NCBI GenBank assembly: GCA_017551765.1
Contig: JAFZKV010000001.1
Span: 1-64,000 of the forward strand
DNA from: Bacteroidales bacterium
Lineage (GTDB): Bacteria > Bacteroidota > Bacteroidia > Bacteroidales > P3
Reading direction: 5' to 3'
Length of the DNA: 64,000 nt
Made by a program: the position numbers and the translations under genes. Shown here in pieces: positions 24,486 to 32,050 of the stretch. How positions within the stretch are numbered: the stretch's first letter is position 1; every line of letters starts with the position of its first letter. A model generated the notes under the pieces. The model had not been told where the DNA came from. It did no database searches and saw only the letters and a list, made by a program, of their open reading frames with translations.

Positions 24486-26966
24486 CTATAATGTTTTCAA
24501 TAACTCTTCAAGACTGACCTCATCGTGGATGAGCACGTCGCGCGGCTTGCTGCCGTTACTTGGTCCCACAATGCCGGCAGCCTCCAGCTGGTCAATGATG
24601 CGGCCCGCACGGTTGTAGCCCAGCTGCAACTTGCGCTGCAGCAACGATGTGCTGCCGAACTGCGAACTCACCACCAGCCGCGCCGCATCCTTGAAGTACT
24701 CGTCGATATGCTTGGCGTCGAAATCTTTGTTCGGCTCCTCGTTCTCGTCCAGATACTCGGGCAACTCGAAGCCCTCCGGATAGCCGCGCTGCTCGCCGAT
24801 GAACTTCACCAGGCGCTCAATCTCCGGCGTATCAATCAAGGCACACTGCAGGCGCACCATATCCTTGCCTGCCAGCGAAATCAGCATATCGCCGCGCCCA
24901 ATCAGCTGCTGAGCGCCACCGGTGTCGAGGATGGTCTTGCTGTCGATGCCGCTAGTGACGCGGAAAGCCACACGCGCAGGGAAGTTGGCCTTGATGGTGC
25001 CCGTGATGATATTCGTCGTGGGGCGCTGGGTGGCGATAATCAGGTGGATACCCACCGCACGTGCCAGCTGTGCCAGACGTGCAATCGGCAGCTCCACCTC
25101 CTTGCCGGCCGTCATAATCAGGTCGCCGAACTCGTCAATCACCACCACGATATAGGGCAGGTAGCGGTGGCCGTGTTCGGGGTTGAGCATGCGCTTGCAG
25201 AACTTCTCGTTGTATTCCGTGATCTTCCTCACCTTGGCCTGCTTCAGCAGGTCGTAGCGGCTGTCCATTTCGATGCAGAGCGAGTTGAGGGTGCGCACCA
25301 CCTTCTTCACGTCGGTGATGACGGCCTCCTCCTCGTCGGGCATCTTGGCCAGGTAGTGCCGGTCGAGGGCCGAGTAGAGGCTGAACTCCACCTTCTTGGG
25401 GTCCACCAGCACCAACTTCAGTTCCGACGGATGCTTCTTATACAATAGTGAAGCCAGCACCGCATTGAGGCCCACACTCTTACCCGTACCCGTGGCACCC
25501 GCCATCAGCAGGTGGGGCATCTTGGCCAGGTCGGTCACGAAGGGCTCGTTGCTGATGGTCTTGCCGAAAGCCACCGGCAGCTCCATCTTGGCGTCGGTGA
25601 AAGCGGGACTCTCGAGCATGGTCTTCATGCTTACAATCTGCGGCTTGGCGTTGGGCACCTCAATGCCGATGTTGCTCTCGCCCGGAATGGGGGCGATGAT
25701 ACGTATGCCGAGGGCCGCCAGGCTCAGCGCAATGTCGTTCTCCAGCCCCTTGATTTTACTGATGCGCACGCCGGGGGCGGGCTTTATCTTATATAGCGTC
25801 ACCGTCGGTCCCGGGGTGGCGGTAATCTCCGTAATCTCAATGCCGTAGTCGTTCAGCGTCTGTACGATGCGGTCCTTATTGGCTATCAGCTCCTCCTTGC
25901 TGACCTTCACGTTCTTCACCTCCGAGTCCTCCAGCAGATCGGTCTGCGGCATCTGGTAGTCTCGCAGGTCGAGGTGCGGGTCGTAGGGCTCGTCGAGGCC
26001 GTAGTGCTGACGATAGTCGTCGGGCTCGAGTTCCTCGGCCTCTTCGGAGTCTTCTGATTCCTCGGAACACTCAGATTTGTCGGAGGCATCGCCGTTCTCG
26101 TCGATGGTGAAGGTAATCTCCTCGGGGCTCTGTCCCTGTGCCTTGGCGTTGATGCGGGCAAACTCGTCGTCGATGCTAAAGGCGGGCTCCTCGTCAATCG
26201 GCAAGTCGATTTCGGCAGGCTGCTGGAAGAGCTTCATAGCCTCCTCGTCGAAAAGGGCCTCTCCGCTCTCCACTTTCGGCTCTCCGCCGTCCACTTTCCT
26301 CTCTCCACTCTCCACTTCCGTGTGGTCGGTAGCCACATCCACCAGCTCGCGCTCCACGGCCTGCACAGCCTTCTTCATGTCCACCTTGGGCAGTTTCACC
26401 TCGGGCAACTTCACCTCGGGCAGCTCCATCTTGTGCACCAGCACCAGGAAGAGCACCGCAAGGAAAAGCAGTATCACCAGCGTCCACCAGCTCAGCCAGC
26501 GGTGCAGCGGCTCGGACATCTGCACACCGATGATTCCAGCGTAGCTCTCAAAATTCCCACTATCCACCCACTCGCTAATAAAGCCCAGCGTCAGGCTCAG
26601 CCACAGCATCCAGAACAGCGTGCTGCCGAAGGTCTTCCACCACGGCATCACCACCACGTCCCACAGCCGCATGCCGTAGACGAAGAACAGCAGCGCGAAG
26701 CCCAGCGAACCGAGGCCGAACAGGTTGGTGGTGAAGAACTCGGCCACACCGTGACCGGCGGCGCCCAGCCAGCCTCCGCGGCCTGTGGTGGCGTAATAGC
26801 CCACCATCGCTATCACCAGAAAGATGGAGAAAAGCACATACAGCGCACCGCGGATGTGCGCGAAGCGCTTGCTGCGCAGGAAAGCGACAAAACCGTCGCC
26901 GCGCTTGCGCGGTGCGGTCTTGCCCTTCTTAGTCTTAGTAGTTTTTTTACTCTTGGAGGCGGCCAC
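24486..26966 (-). CDS. ftsK: DNA translocase FtsK/SpoIIIE
   Basis: An inner-membrane, septum-located ATPase that pumps chromosome ends during division. 826 residues from GTG at 26966: a Lys-rich N-terminus, four membrane helices (about 35-180), an acidic variable linker (about 190-350), the translocase with GATGTGKSVGLN (Walker A, near 490) and VVVIDEFGDLI (Walker B), ATQRPTTNIITG, and a C-terminal winged-helix gamma domain (LLQRKLQLGYNRAGRIIDQLE). Nine heptamers (26259-26321) are translated within the linker and encode EVESGERKVDGGEPKVESGE. The upstream gene's stop is 42 bp away, across another heptamer tract. Confidence 0.96.
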   Translation of the reverse strand: MAASKSKKTTKTKKGKTAPRKRGDGFVAFLRSKRFAHIRGALYVLFSIFLVIAMVGYYATTGRGGWLGAAGHGVAEFFTTNLFGLGSLGFALLFFVYGMRLWDVVVMPWWKTFGSTLFWMLWLSLTLGFISEWVDSGNFESYAGIIGVQMSEPLHRWLSWWTLVILLFLAVLFLVLVHKMELPEVKLPEVKLPKVDMKKAVQAVERELVDVATDHTEVESGERKVDGGEPKVESGEALFDEEAMKLFQQPAEIDLPIDEEPAFSIDDEFARINAKAQGQSPEEITFTIDENGDASDKSECSEESEDSEEAEELEPDDYRQHYGLDEPYDPHLDLRDYQMPQTDLLEDSEVKNVKVSKEELIANKDRIVQTLNDYGIEITEITATPGPTVTLYKIKPAPGVRISKIKGLENDIALSLAALGIRIIAPIPGESNIGIEVPNAKPQIVSMKTMLESPAFTDAKMELPVAFGKTISNEPFVTDLAKMPHLLMAGATGTGKSVGLNAVLASLLYKKHPSELKLVLVDPKKVEFSLYSALDRHYLAKMPDEEEAVITDVKKVVRTLNSLCIEMDSRYDLLKQAKVRKITEYNEKFCKRMLNPEHGHRYLPYIVVVIDEFGDLIMTAGKEVELPIARLAQLARAVGIHLIIATQRPTTNIITGTIKANFPARVAFRVTSGIDSKTILDTGGAQQLIGRGDMLISLAGKDMVRLQCALIDTPEIERLVKFIGEQRGYPEGFELPEYLDENEEPNKDFDAKHIDEYFKDAARLVVSSQFGSTSLLQRKLQLGYNRAGRIIDQLEAAGIVGPSNGSKPRDVLIHDEVSLEELLKTL
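26259..26321 (-). repeat. Nine heptamers in the ftsK linker
   Basis: Plus-strand units include CTCTCCG, CTCTCCA, CTTTCGG, CCGTCCA and CTTTCCT, coding-strand type AGTGGAG/AGCGGAG. Nine units are 63 bp, so 21 codons. The same words occur in the sugar transferase gene at 56492-56526. Confidence 0.85.
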
Positions 26967-26967
26967 C

Positions 26968-27009
26968 TTGAAAATTTAAACTTTAAACCTTCAACTTTAA
27001 TCTTTCATC
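26968..27009 (-). repeat. Six heptamers filling the gap before ftsK
   Basis: TTGAAAA, TTTAAAC, TTTAAAC, CTTCAAC, TTTAATC, TTTCATC on the plus strand fill nearly the whole gap between the 27008 stop and the ftsK GTG. The stop codon of the upstream gene overlaps the last unit. Confidence 0.8.
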
Positions 27010-27757
27010 ACTCGCCCTGCAGGAGTTCGATGGCATCATGGATTTCGGTGCCGAGGGTCTCCAATTCCTCCTCGCTCAACGTCTCGTAGCCGTCGGGCAG
27101 CAGGAAGTCGGTCTCCTTCACCTTGCCCTTCACAATCTCGGTGGCGGTATAGGTGATGGCGCGGCCCTCGCCGGCATCCATCGTGCACTCCAGCGGCATA
27201 CCCTTGATGCCACCGAAGAGTACGTTGATCCTCGGACCAATCTCGTCGCTGTACCACATCGTCATCGGATGGTCCACACCCTCCTCGTCATAGGTGTGGC
27301 GGATCATCTTCTTGGCCGTCATGCCGGCCACCTGCTTGGTCTCGCTCGGAATGTACTCATAGTAGAAATGCCCGGGCTCGGTGTCGGGAATATCCACACT
27401 GTCAAAGTCGCTCGCCTTGGCCTCACCCTTCACCAGCAACTTGCCGTCGCCCTGATAGGTAAACTCGAAACCCTCGCCGCGCAAAGCATTGAGATACATG
27501 CTGTAATTCACACACTGCGTCGTCTTCAGGCCCTGTATCAGGATGGCGTCGGAGCCCTGTGTGAAAATGACACTCTTGGTGAACATGTCATCGCCCGACA
27601 CCTTGATTTCGGCGCTGCGCGTCTCCTCGCGAAGCTCCACAGGCACCTCGCCGGTCGACTCCACTTTGTACTTCACAACGCCCTTGAACGTGTTCTGGGC
27701 CATCAAGCCGCCGGTAGCAAACAGGACTGCGGCCGCCAAAAGAATGGTTCTCTTCAT
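27008..27757 (-). CDS. Secreted protein, DUF4412/GLPGLI-like
   Basis: 249 residues from ATG at 27757; an earlier start at 27808 would add 17 polar residues before the signal peptide MKRTILLAAAVLFATGGLMAQ. The body is a beta-rich domain (FKGVVKYKVESTGEVPVE..., TAKKMIRHTYDEEGVDHPMTMWYSDEIG) reminiscent of the small secreted DUF4412/GLPGLI families of Bacteroidota, some of which have a LolA-like fold. That is of interest because lolA often neighbours ftsK, but I cannot claim LolA function. It is the first gene of the ftsK transcript, and repeat copy B lies upstream. Confidence 0.7.
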   Translation of the reverse strand: MKRTILLAAAVLFATGGLMAQNTFKGVVKYKVESTGEVPVELREETRSAEIKVSGDDMFTKSVIFTQGSDAILIQGLKTTQCVNYSMYLNALRGEGFEFTYQGDGKLLVKGEAKASDFDSVDIPDTEPGHFYYEYIPSETKQVAGMTAKKMIRHTYDEEGVDHPMTMWYSDEIGPRINVLFGGIKGMPLECTMDAGEGRAITYTATEIVKGKVKETDFLLPDGYETLSEEELETLGTEIHDAIELLQGE

Positions 27758-27867
27758 GATATTGTCTATTTTATTATTTTCAATTAAATAAGTATAAGCA
27801 AGTAACACATTATTTCATATTTTATTGTGTCCGCCACTATTTTTTTTCAAACCTTGACTCACCACCC

Positions 27868-27895
27868 CATCACTCATCACCTATCACTCATCACC
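27868..27895. repeat. Four heptamers next to copy B
   Basis: CATCACT, CATCACC, TATCACT, CATCACC. Same word family as in mfd (192-219) and the PflX-type gene, here in noncoding DNA. Confidence 0.85.
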
Positions 27896-27899
27896 CCAA

Positions 27900-28198
27900 A
27901 AATAGGTCGTGCACGACCTATTTAGGTAATCGGTAGCCGGTAGTCGGTGGGCGGAATTGACAAAAACCGCCCCTCCAATCGCCGTTTTACCGCCCACCGA
28001 CTACCGGTTACCGACCACCAACCACCTAAAAACCACTATATCAGAGCGCAATACCACCCCCGTGGGTCGTGTTGCCGCCCCACCCCCTCCGACTCTGCTC
28101 CGACTCATGTCCGACTCAACTCCGACTAATGTCCGACCGCAGTCGGACAAAACACGTTCCATCTACGGTGTCGCTGCGAATATGTCGTGCACGACATA
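27900..28198 (+). repeat. Paired-palindrome element, copy B
   Basis: The left boundary is a perfect 24-bp palindrome (27900-27923, core TCGTGCACGA) and the right one a perfect 18-bp palindrome (28181-28198). The cores are 278 bp apart. Inside, two heptamer tracts (27925-27952 and 27992-28026) face each other as an inverted repeat. Then TCCGACT recurs every 11 bp from about 28087 and closes in a GTCCGAC/GTCGGAC hairpin (about 28131-28147). The element occupies most of the spacer between the divergent 27757 and 28462 genes. Confidence 0.9.
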
Positions 28199-28218
28199 AA
28201 TCTGTTTTTTGCAACCTC

Positions 28219-28290
28219 CCCGCTGCGCGGTAATCCATAAATCTTATCAATTAATTTTGGATTGTTGGATTACGCCGCAGGCGGGAGATA
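28219..28290. repeat. GC-rich inverted motif upstream of a promoter
   Basis: CCCCGCTGCGCGGTAATCC and, about 30 bp on, GGATTACGCCGCAGGCGGG form an imperfect inverted repeat. Related words occur at 29903-29961, also just before a promoter. Confidence 0.65.
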
Positions 28291-28316
28291 TAAAACCGGC
28301 GGGAGATAAAAAAATA

Positions 28317-28348
28317 TTTGCGTATGTCGGATAATGTTAGTACTTTTG
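28317..28348 (+). promoter_or_regulatory. Bacteroidota-type promoter for the T9SS cargo gene
   Basis: TTTG (28317-28320), 20 bp, TACTTTTG (28341-28348). The leader to the ATG at 28462 is about 105 bp. The sequence between the boxes resembles the promoter at 29975-30006. Confidence 0.85.
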
Positions 28349-28461
28349 CAGCAGATTTCGCCCCAATCGTTAAATAAAGTTAAAAATGCGTTAAGAAATG
28401 GGCAGATTTTGGAGGGTTGTACGTCTATAGGACATATCAAGGGAATAAAGACATCAACATT

Positions 28462-29745
28462 ATGAAAAAAATTCATGACACGGTTTTGATTTTTTTGATG
28501 CTTTGTTGCTGCACGCCAGCACAGGCGCAGTTTGACAACAGGTCTCGTATGTATGATATTGTGACAGATATCGATACGTTCTATCTCTTTTCCAACCCTA
28601 AGCCCTGTTTTGAAGAGGGTGACTATGATTGGATAGGGGCGCATTCAGGGATGTTGCTGCAGGAATATGTAGCTCTTGACACGGTGACCGTTTACGGCGT
28701 GGCAGTCACATTTGATAATTATACCGGCTTGATGCCTGCAACCGACAATACCTTCCAGGCTTGGTTGTTTAAGTGTGATGGGCTATCTTATTCCACAGTA
28801 AGTACTCAATATTATGAGTTTCGTCCTGTCGACTCTGTTACGCTAAATCGCTCACATCCGCGTTTCTGCTGGTTCTATTATGAGGATACTTGCAACAAGG
28901 AAAACTGTTTTACGGCTCCCTGCTACGAATTCTATTTTGATACACCGCAGCAAATCAACCGGATGAAAGATACGTTCTATGTTGGTCGTTTTGAGGGGAT
29001 GTCAAGTTATTATGTGGAGAGGGATTATGGTCCAAGATATAACAGTTCGCTCCCAAGCCATATTTATGCTCCTTCCACAATAGATCCGACTGTGTACGAT
29101 TCATATACTATAGTGGATGGAAACCATCATAAGCGGTGGGGATGGGCTTTCCCTATTATCGGTTTTAGGTGCGGGCCTATACAGCAACTCTTCCTTGATG
29201 CCTATACGGGCGACAGCGCGGTGGTGCGCTGGCGCCAAGTGGAGGAGGGTACTCTGTATAATGTGCGCTTGACGGGTGAGGACGGAAGCGACACGGCGTT
29301 TGTTATTTCAGATACCACGTATACGTTCACCCCGTTGTCGGATAGCGTCCGCTACACGGCAATGGTGCGCAAGCAGTGCCACTATGCCACCTCGAACTAC
29401 GACACAACGGTTTATGGCGAATGGAAGACCGTCTCTTTCGGCACCACCATTATTGATACTACCATAGCAGACACCACGGGTGTTGATACGGTGGGCATTG
29501 CACGGCCCGATGTGGAGGGATTTTCATTGGTTCCCAATCCGACCAGCGGGGCGGTGCTGCTGACTGCCGAGGCTGACCTGACGGGCGTGGAGGTCTACAC
29601 CTCCGCCGGCGTGCCGTTCCGGCGCCTGCCGGCATCGGGACGCACAGTGCGCTTCGACACCTCAACCTGGCCTGCGGGCACCTATCTGCTGACGGTGAGC
29701 ACCGCGCAAGGCATTGTTACTCGACGCCTAACGGTGACGCGGTAA
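28462..29745 (+). CDS. Secreted protein with T9SS type A C-terminal sorting domain
   Basis: 427 residues from ATG at 28462 (signal peptide MKKIHDTVLIFLMLCCCTPAQA; the ATG fits the promoter better than an upstream start at 28417). Residues about 25-245 are an unfamiliar Cys- and aromatic-rich domain (CFEEGDYDWIG, CWFYYEDTCNKENCF). Residues about 250-330 look like a fibronectin type III module. The last 80 residues (FSLVPNPTSGAVLL ... FDTSTWPAGTYLLTV ... RRLTVTR) are a classic type A sorting domain, so the protein should cross the outer membrane by the type IX system. The first two thirds are clearly more AT-rich than the sorting domain. Confidence 0.88.
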   Translation: MKKIHDTVLIFLMLCCCTPAQAQFDNRSRMYDIVTDIDTFYLFSNPKPCFEEGDYDWIGAHSGMLLQEYVALDTVTVYGVAVTFDNYTGLMPATDNTFQAWLFKCDGLSYSTVSTQYYEFRPVDSVTLNRSHPRFCWFYYEDTCNKENCFTAPCYEFYFDTPQQINRMKDTFYVGRFEGMSSYYVERDYGPRYNSSLPSHIYAPSTIDPTVYDSYTIVDGNHHKRWGWAFPIIGFRCGPIQQLFLDAYTGDSAVVRWRQVEEGTLYNVRLTGEDGSDTAFVISDTTYTFTPLSDSVRYTAMVRKQCHYATSNYDTTVYGEWKTVSFGTTIIDTTIADTTGVDTVGIARPDVEGFSLVPNPTSGAVLLTAEADLTGVEVYTSAGVPFRRLPASGRTVRFDTSTWPAGTYLLTVSTAQGIVTRRLTVTR

Positions 29746-29756
29746 AACACACCAAG

Positions 29757-29888
29757 ACACACTCCTCCACCACCGCTTCGCGGCGGTCCCCCTCCCCTAA
29801 CGTTAGGGGAGGAGTCAGATAGTAAATGCCCTCTCCCAGCTGCTCCCCTAAGTTAGGGGAGCTGTCACGCAGTGACTGAGGAGTGTGT
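29757..29888. repeat. MITE-like nested palindrome cluster
   Basis: Outer 11-bp inverted arms (ACACACTCCTC at 29757-29767 and its complement at 29878-29888) enclose a CCGC/GCGG hairpin (about 29774-29785), a perfect 22-bp palindrome with half CCTCCCCTAAC (29791-29812), a 10-bp stem GCTCCCCTAA/TTAGGGGAGC (29842-29862) and a small TCAC/GTGA hairpin. No open frame. It directly follows the T9SS cargo gene. Confidence 0.75.
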
Positions 29889-29902
29889 TAGATTTACAGG
29901 AT

Positions 29903-29961
29903 TTCCGCGCAGCGGGGAGCATAAAAACAGGATTTCCGGATTACCGCCGCAGGCGGGGAGC
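29903..29961. repeat. GC-rich repeat words before the 30028 gene
   Basis: CCGCGCAGCGGGGAGCA and, after GGATTTCCGGATTA, CCGCCGCAGGCGGGGAGCA. These match the words at 28219-28290 and again precede a promoter by only about 14 bp. Confidence 0.65.
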
Positions 29962-29974
29962 AAATAAAGATTTA

Positions 29975-30006
29975 TTTGCACGTATCGGATTTTCTTCGTA
30001 CTTTTG
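29975..30006 (+). promoter_or_regulatory. Bacteroidota-type promoter for the PgpH-like gene
   Basis: TTTG (29975-29978), 20 bp, TACTTTTG (29999-30006). It rules out a start at 30004 for the gene below, since that codon lies inside the -7 box. Confidence 0.88.
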
Positions 30007-30027
30007 CATTTTGTTATTGTGAAGCCT

Positions 30028-32037
30028 ATGAACAATATACTGACGTCGGCCGCAAAGCATTTGTCACTGATTTACAGAATTGTGGCAATGCTGATAACGG
30101 CCATGCTGATTGTGGTACTGTTCCCCCACACGCGCCACGGTGAGCACTATGACTACAAGGTGGGGGCCGTTTGGCGCGGCGCCGACCTGGTGGCACCGTA
30201 TGATTTCGCGGTGATGCTGACGGCCGACGAGACCCGTGCGGCCGAGGAGGCCGAGCGGCAGAAAGCGATGCTCTACTACCGCGAGGACTCGAGCGCGAGG
30301 GACGTGGCCCTGACCCGTCTGGAGCGGATGGGCCACACGCTGACGGCGGGCGAGAAACGCGCGCTGCGCCGGCAGATGGACAGTGTGTACCGCATCGGTT
30401 ATCTGGAGCTGCCTGCCGACGTGAACGATATGGACAACCACTCGGTGGTGGTGATGCGCGGAGCGGTGGGCAGCATGCACCGCAGCCGCGAGTTCATCAA
30501 CGCCCTGGACCTTGAGCCGGGCCTGCTGCGCGACAGCCTGCTGCAGCCCAACCTGGTGCTGGACGCGGCGCGGACGACGCTGGAGCTGGACAGCCGCCTG
30601 TCACAGTTGAGCCACACGAGCCAGATGGTGATGGCTGGCGACCGCATCATTGCCAAGGGCGAGGAGGTGACGGTTGAGAAGGGCCAGATCATCAAGTCGC
30701 TGGAGGCCGAAAACGACCGCCGCTTCTCTGAGAAATACAGCCTCTGGGGCCAGATGTGGGGCCAGCTGCTGCTGGCGGTGATTGCCTTCGTGGCCCTCTA
30801 TATGTTCCTAAAAAACACACGCCACCCTATTCTGGAGGACGACCGCAAGGTGCTGTTCGTGATGCTGCTGATACTGCTGATGTCGGCGGTGGTGGCGCTG
30901 GTGGTGAGGGTAAACCCTGAATGGGTGCTGCTGGTGCCGCTGTGCATCGTGCCCATCTTGATGCGCGTCTTCTTCGACATGCGCGTGGCGCTGTATATCC
31001 ACCTGACCACGGTGATTATCCTGGCCAACCTAGTGCCCAACTCGTTCGAGTTCATCTTCTACCAGCTGGTTACAGGTATGATGAGCATCATCGCGGTGCG
31101 CAACCTGGAGCGCCGCAGCCAATTCTTTGTGCTGGCGCTGGTTATCTTCCTTTGCTACTCGTTCATCTACACTGCCGGCGTGCTGAGCCAGGACACCAAC
31201 CTGCTGTCGCTCAGCGCCGACAAATACCTGATGTTCTTCCTCAACGCCATCCTCACCCTGCTGGCCTACCCGCTGATTTACCTGTTCGAGAAGCTGTTCG
31301 GCATCACCACCAACCTGACGTTGCTCGAACTGAGCAGCACCAACACGCCGGCGCTGCGCGAGTTGAGCCGCCGCGCGCCAGGCACATTCCAGCACTCGAT
31401 GCAGGTGGCGAATATTGCCGAGGACCTGATGAACGAAATAGATGGCGACGCGCTGCTGGCGAAGGTAGGCGCACTGTATCACGACATAGGCAAGGTGAAC
31501 AATCCGCTGTACTTCACCGAGAACCAGAACTCGGGCTTCAACCCCCACAACGAGTTGGACTATGTGGAGAGCGCCGAAATCATCACGTCGCACGTGACGG
31601 ACGGCCTTGAGTTGGCTCGCAAATACCACCTGCCGGCCGAGGTGCAGGACTTCATCCGCACGCACCACGGTACAACCTACACGGGCTACTTCTACGCGAA
31701 AGAGCTGGAGCGTCATCCCGACGGCGGCTTCGAAACGGCGCGCTTCCGCTACCCTGGGCCACGCCCCTACAGCCGTGAGACGGCGGTGGTGATGATTGTG
31801 GACACCGTGGAGGCGGCGCTGCGGAGCCTGAAGAACCACACAAAAGAGGAGACGGATGCAATGGTGGACCGCCTGATTGACAGCAAAATCAGCGCGGGGC
31901 AGCTGGACAACTGCCCACTGACCTACGGTGACATTGCCCGCATACGCAAATTCCTCAAGGATAAGATGATGAGCATCTACCACGTGCGGGTGGAGTACCC
32001 GACAGTGAAGGATGGAAAACAAACAAGTGAAAAGTAA
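30028..32037 (+). CDS. 7TM-HD domain protein, PgpH-like cyclic-dinucleotide phosphohydrolase
   Basis: 669 residues from ATG at 30028. One N-terminal membrane helix, a large extracytoplasmic region (about 40-245), seven membrane helices (about 250-450), then a cytoplasmic HD domain with HSMQVANIAEDL, GALYHDIGKVNNP and HVTDGLELARKYHLP. In the PgpH family this domain hydrolyses cyclic di-AMP; I see no diadenylate cyclase in the window. The last residues TSEK and the stop lie within a heptamer tract that runs up to the yfhO-like ATG, so the pair is probably co-transcribed. Confidence 0.92.
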   Translation: MNNILTSAAKHLSLIYRIVAMLITAMLIVVLFPHTRHGEHYDYKVGAVWRGADLVAPYDFAVMLTADETRAAEEAERQKAMLYYREDSSARDVALTRLERMGHTLTAGEKRALRRQMDSVYRIGYLELPADVNDMDNHSVVVMRGAVGSMHRSREFINALDLEPGLLRDSLLQPNLVLDAARTTLELDSRLSQLSHTSQMVMAGDRIIAKGEEVTVEKGQIIKSLEAENDRRFSEKYSLWGQMWGQLLLAVIAFVALYMFLKNTRHPILEDDRKVLFVMLLILLMSAVVALVVRVNPEWVLLVPLCIVPILMRVFFDMRVALYIHLTTVIILANLVPNSFEFIFYQLVTGMMSIIAVRNLERRSQFFVLALVIFLCYSFIYTAGVLSQDTNLLSLSADKYLMFFLNAILTLLAYPLIYLFEKLFGITTNLTLLELSSTNTPALRELSRRAPGTFQHSMQVANIAEDLMNEIDGDALLAKVGALYHDIGKVNNPLYFTENQNSGFNPHNELDYVESAEIITSHVTDGLELARKYHLPAEVQDFIRTHHGTTYTGYFYAKELERHPDGGFETARFRYPGPRPYSRETAVVMIVDTVEAALRSLKNHTKEETDAMVDRLIDSKISAGQLDNCPLTYGDIARIRKFLKDKMMSIYHVRVEYPTVKDGKQTSEK

Positions 32038-32050
32038 AAAGTGAAAACAA
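32023..32050 (+). repeat. Four heptamers joining the PgpH-like and YfhO-like genes
   Basis: ACAAGTG, AAAAGTA, AAAAGTG, AAAACAA. The upstream stop (32035-32037) is inside the tract and the next ATG begins on the base after it. Confidence 0.8.
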
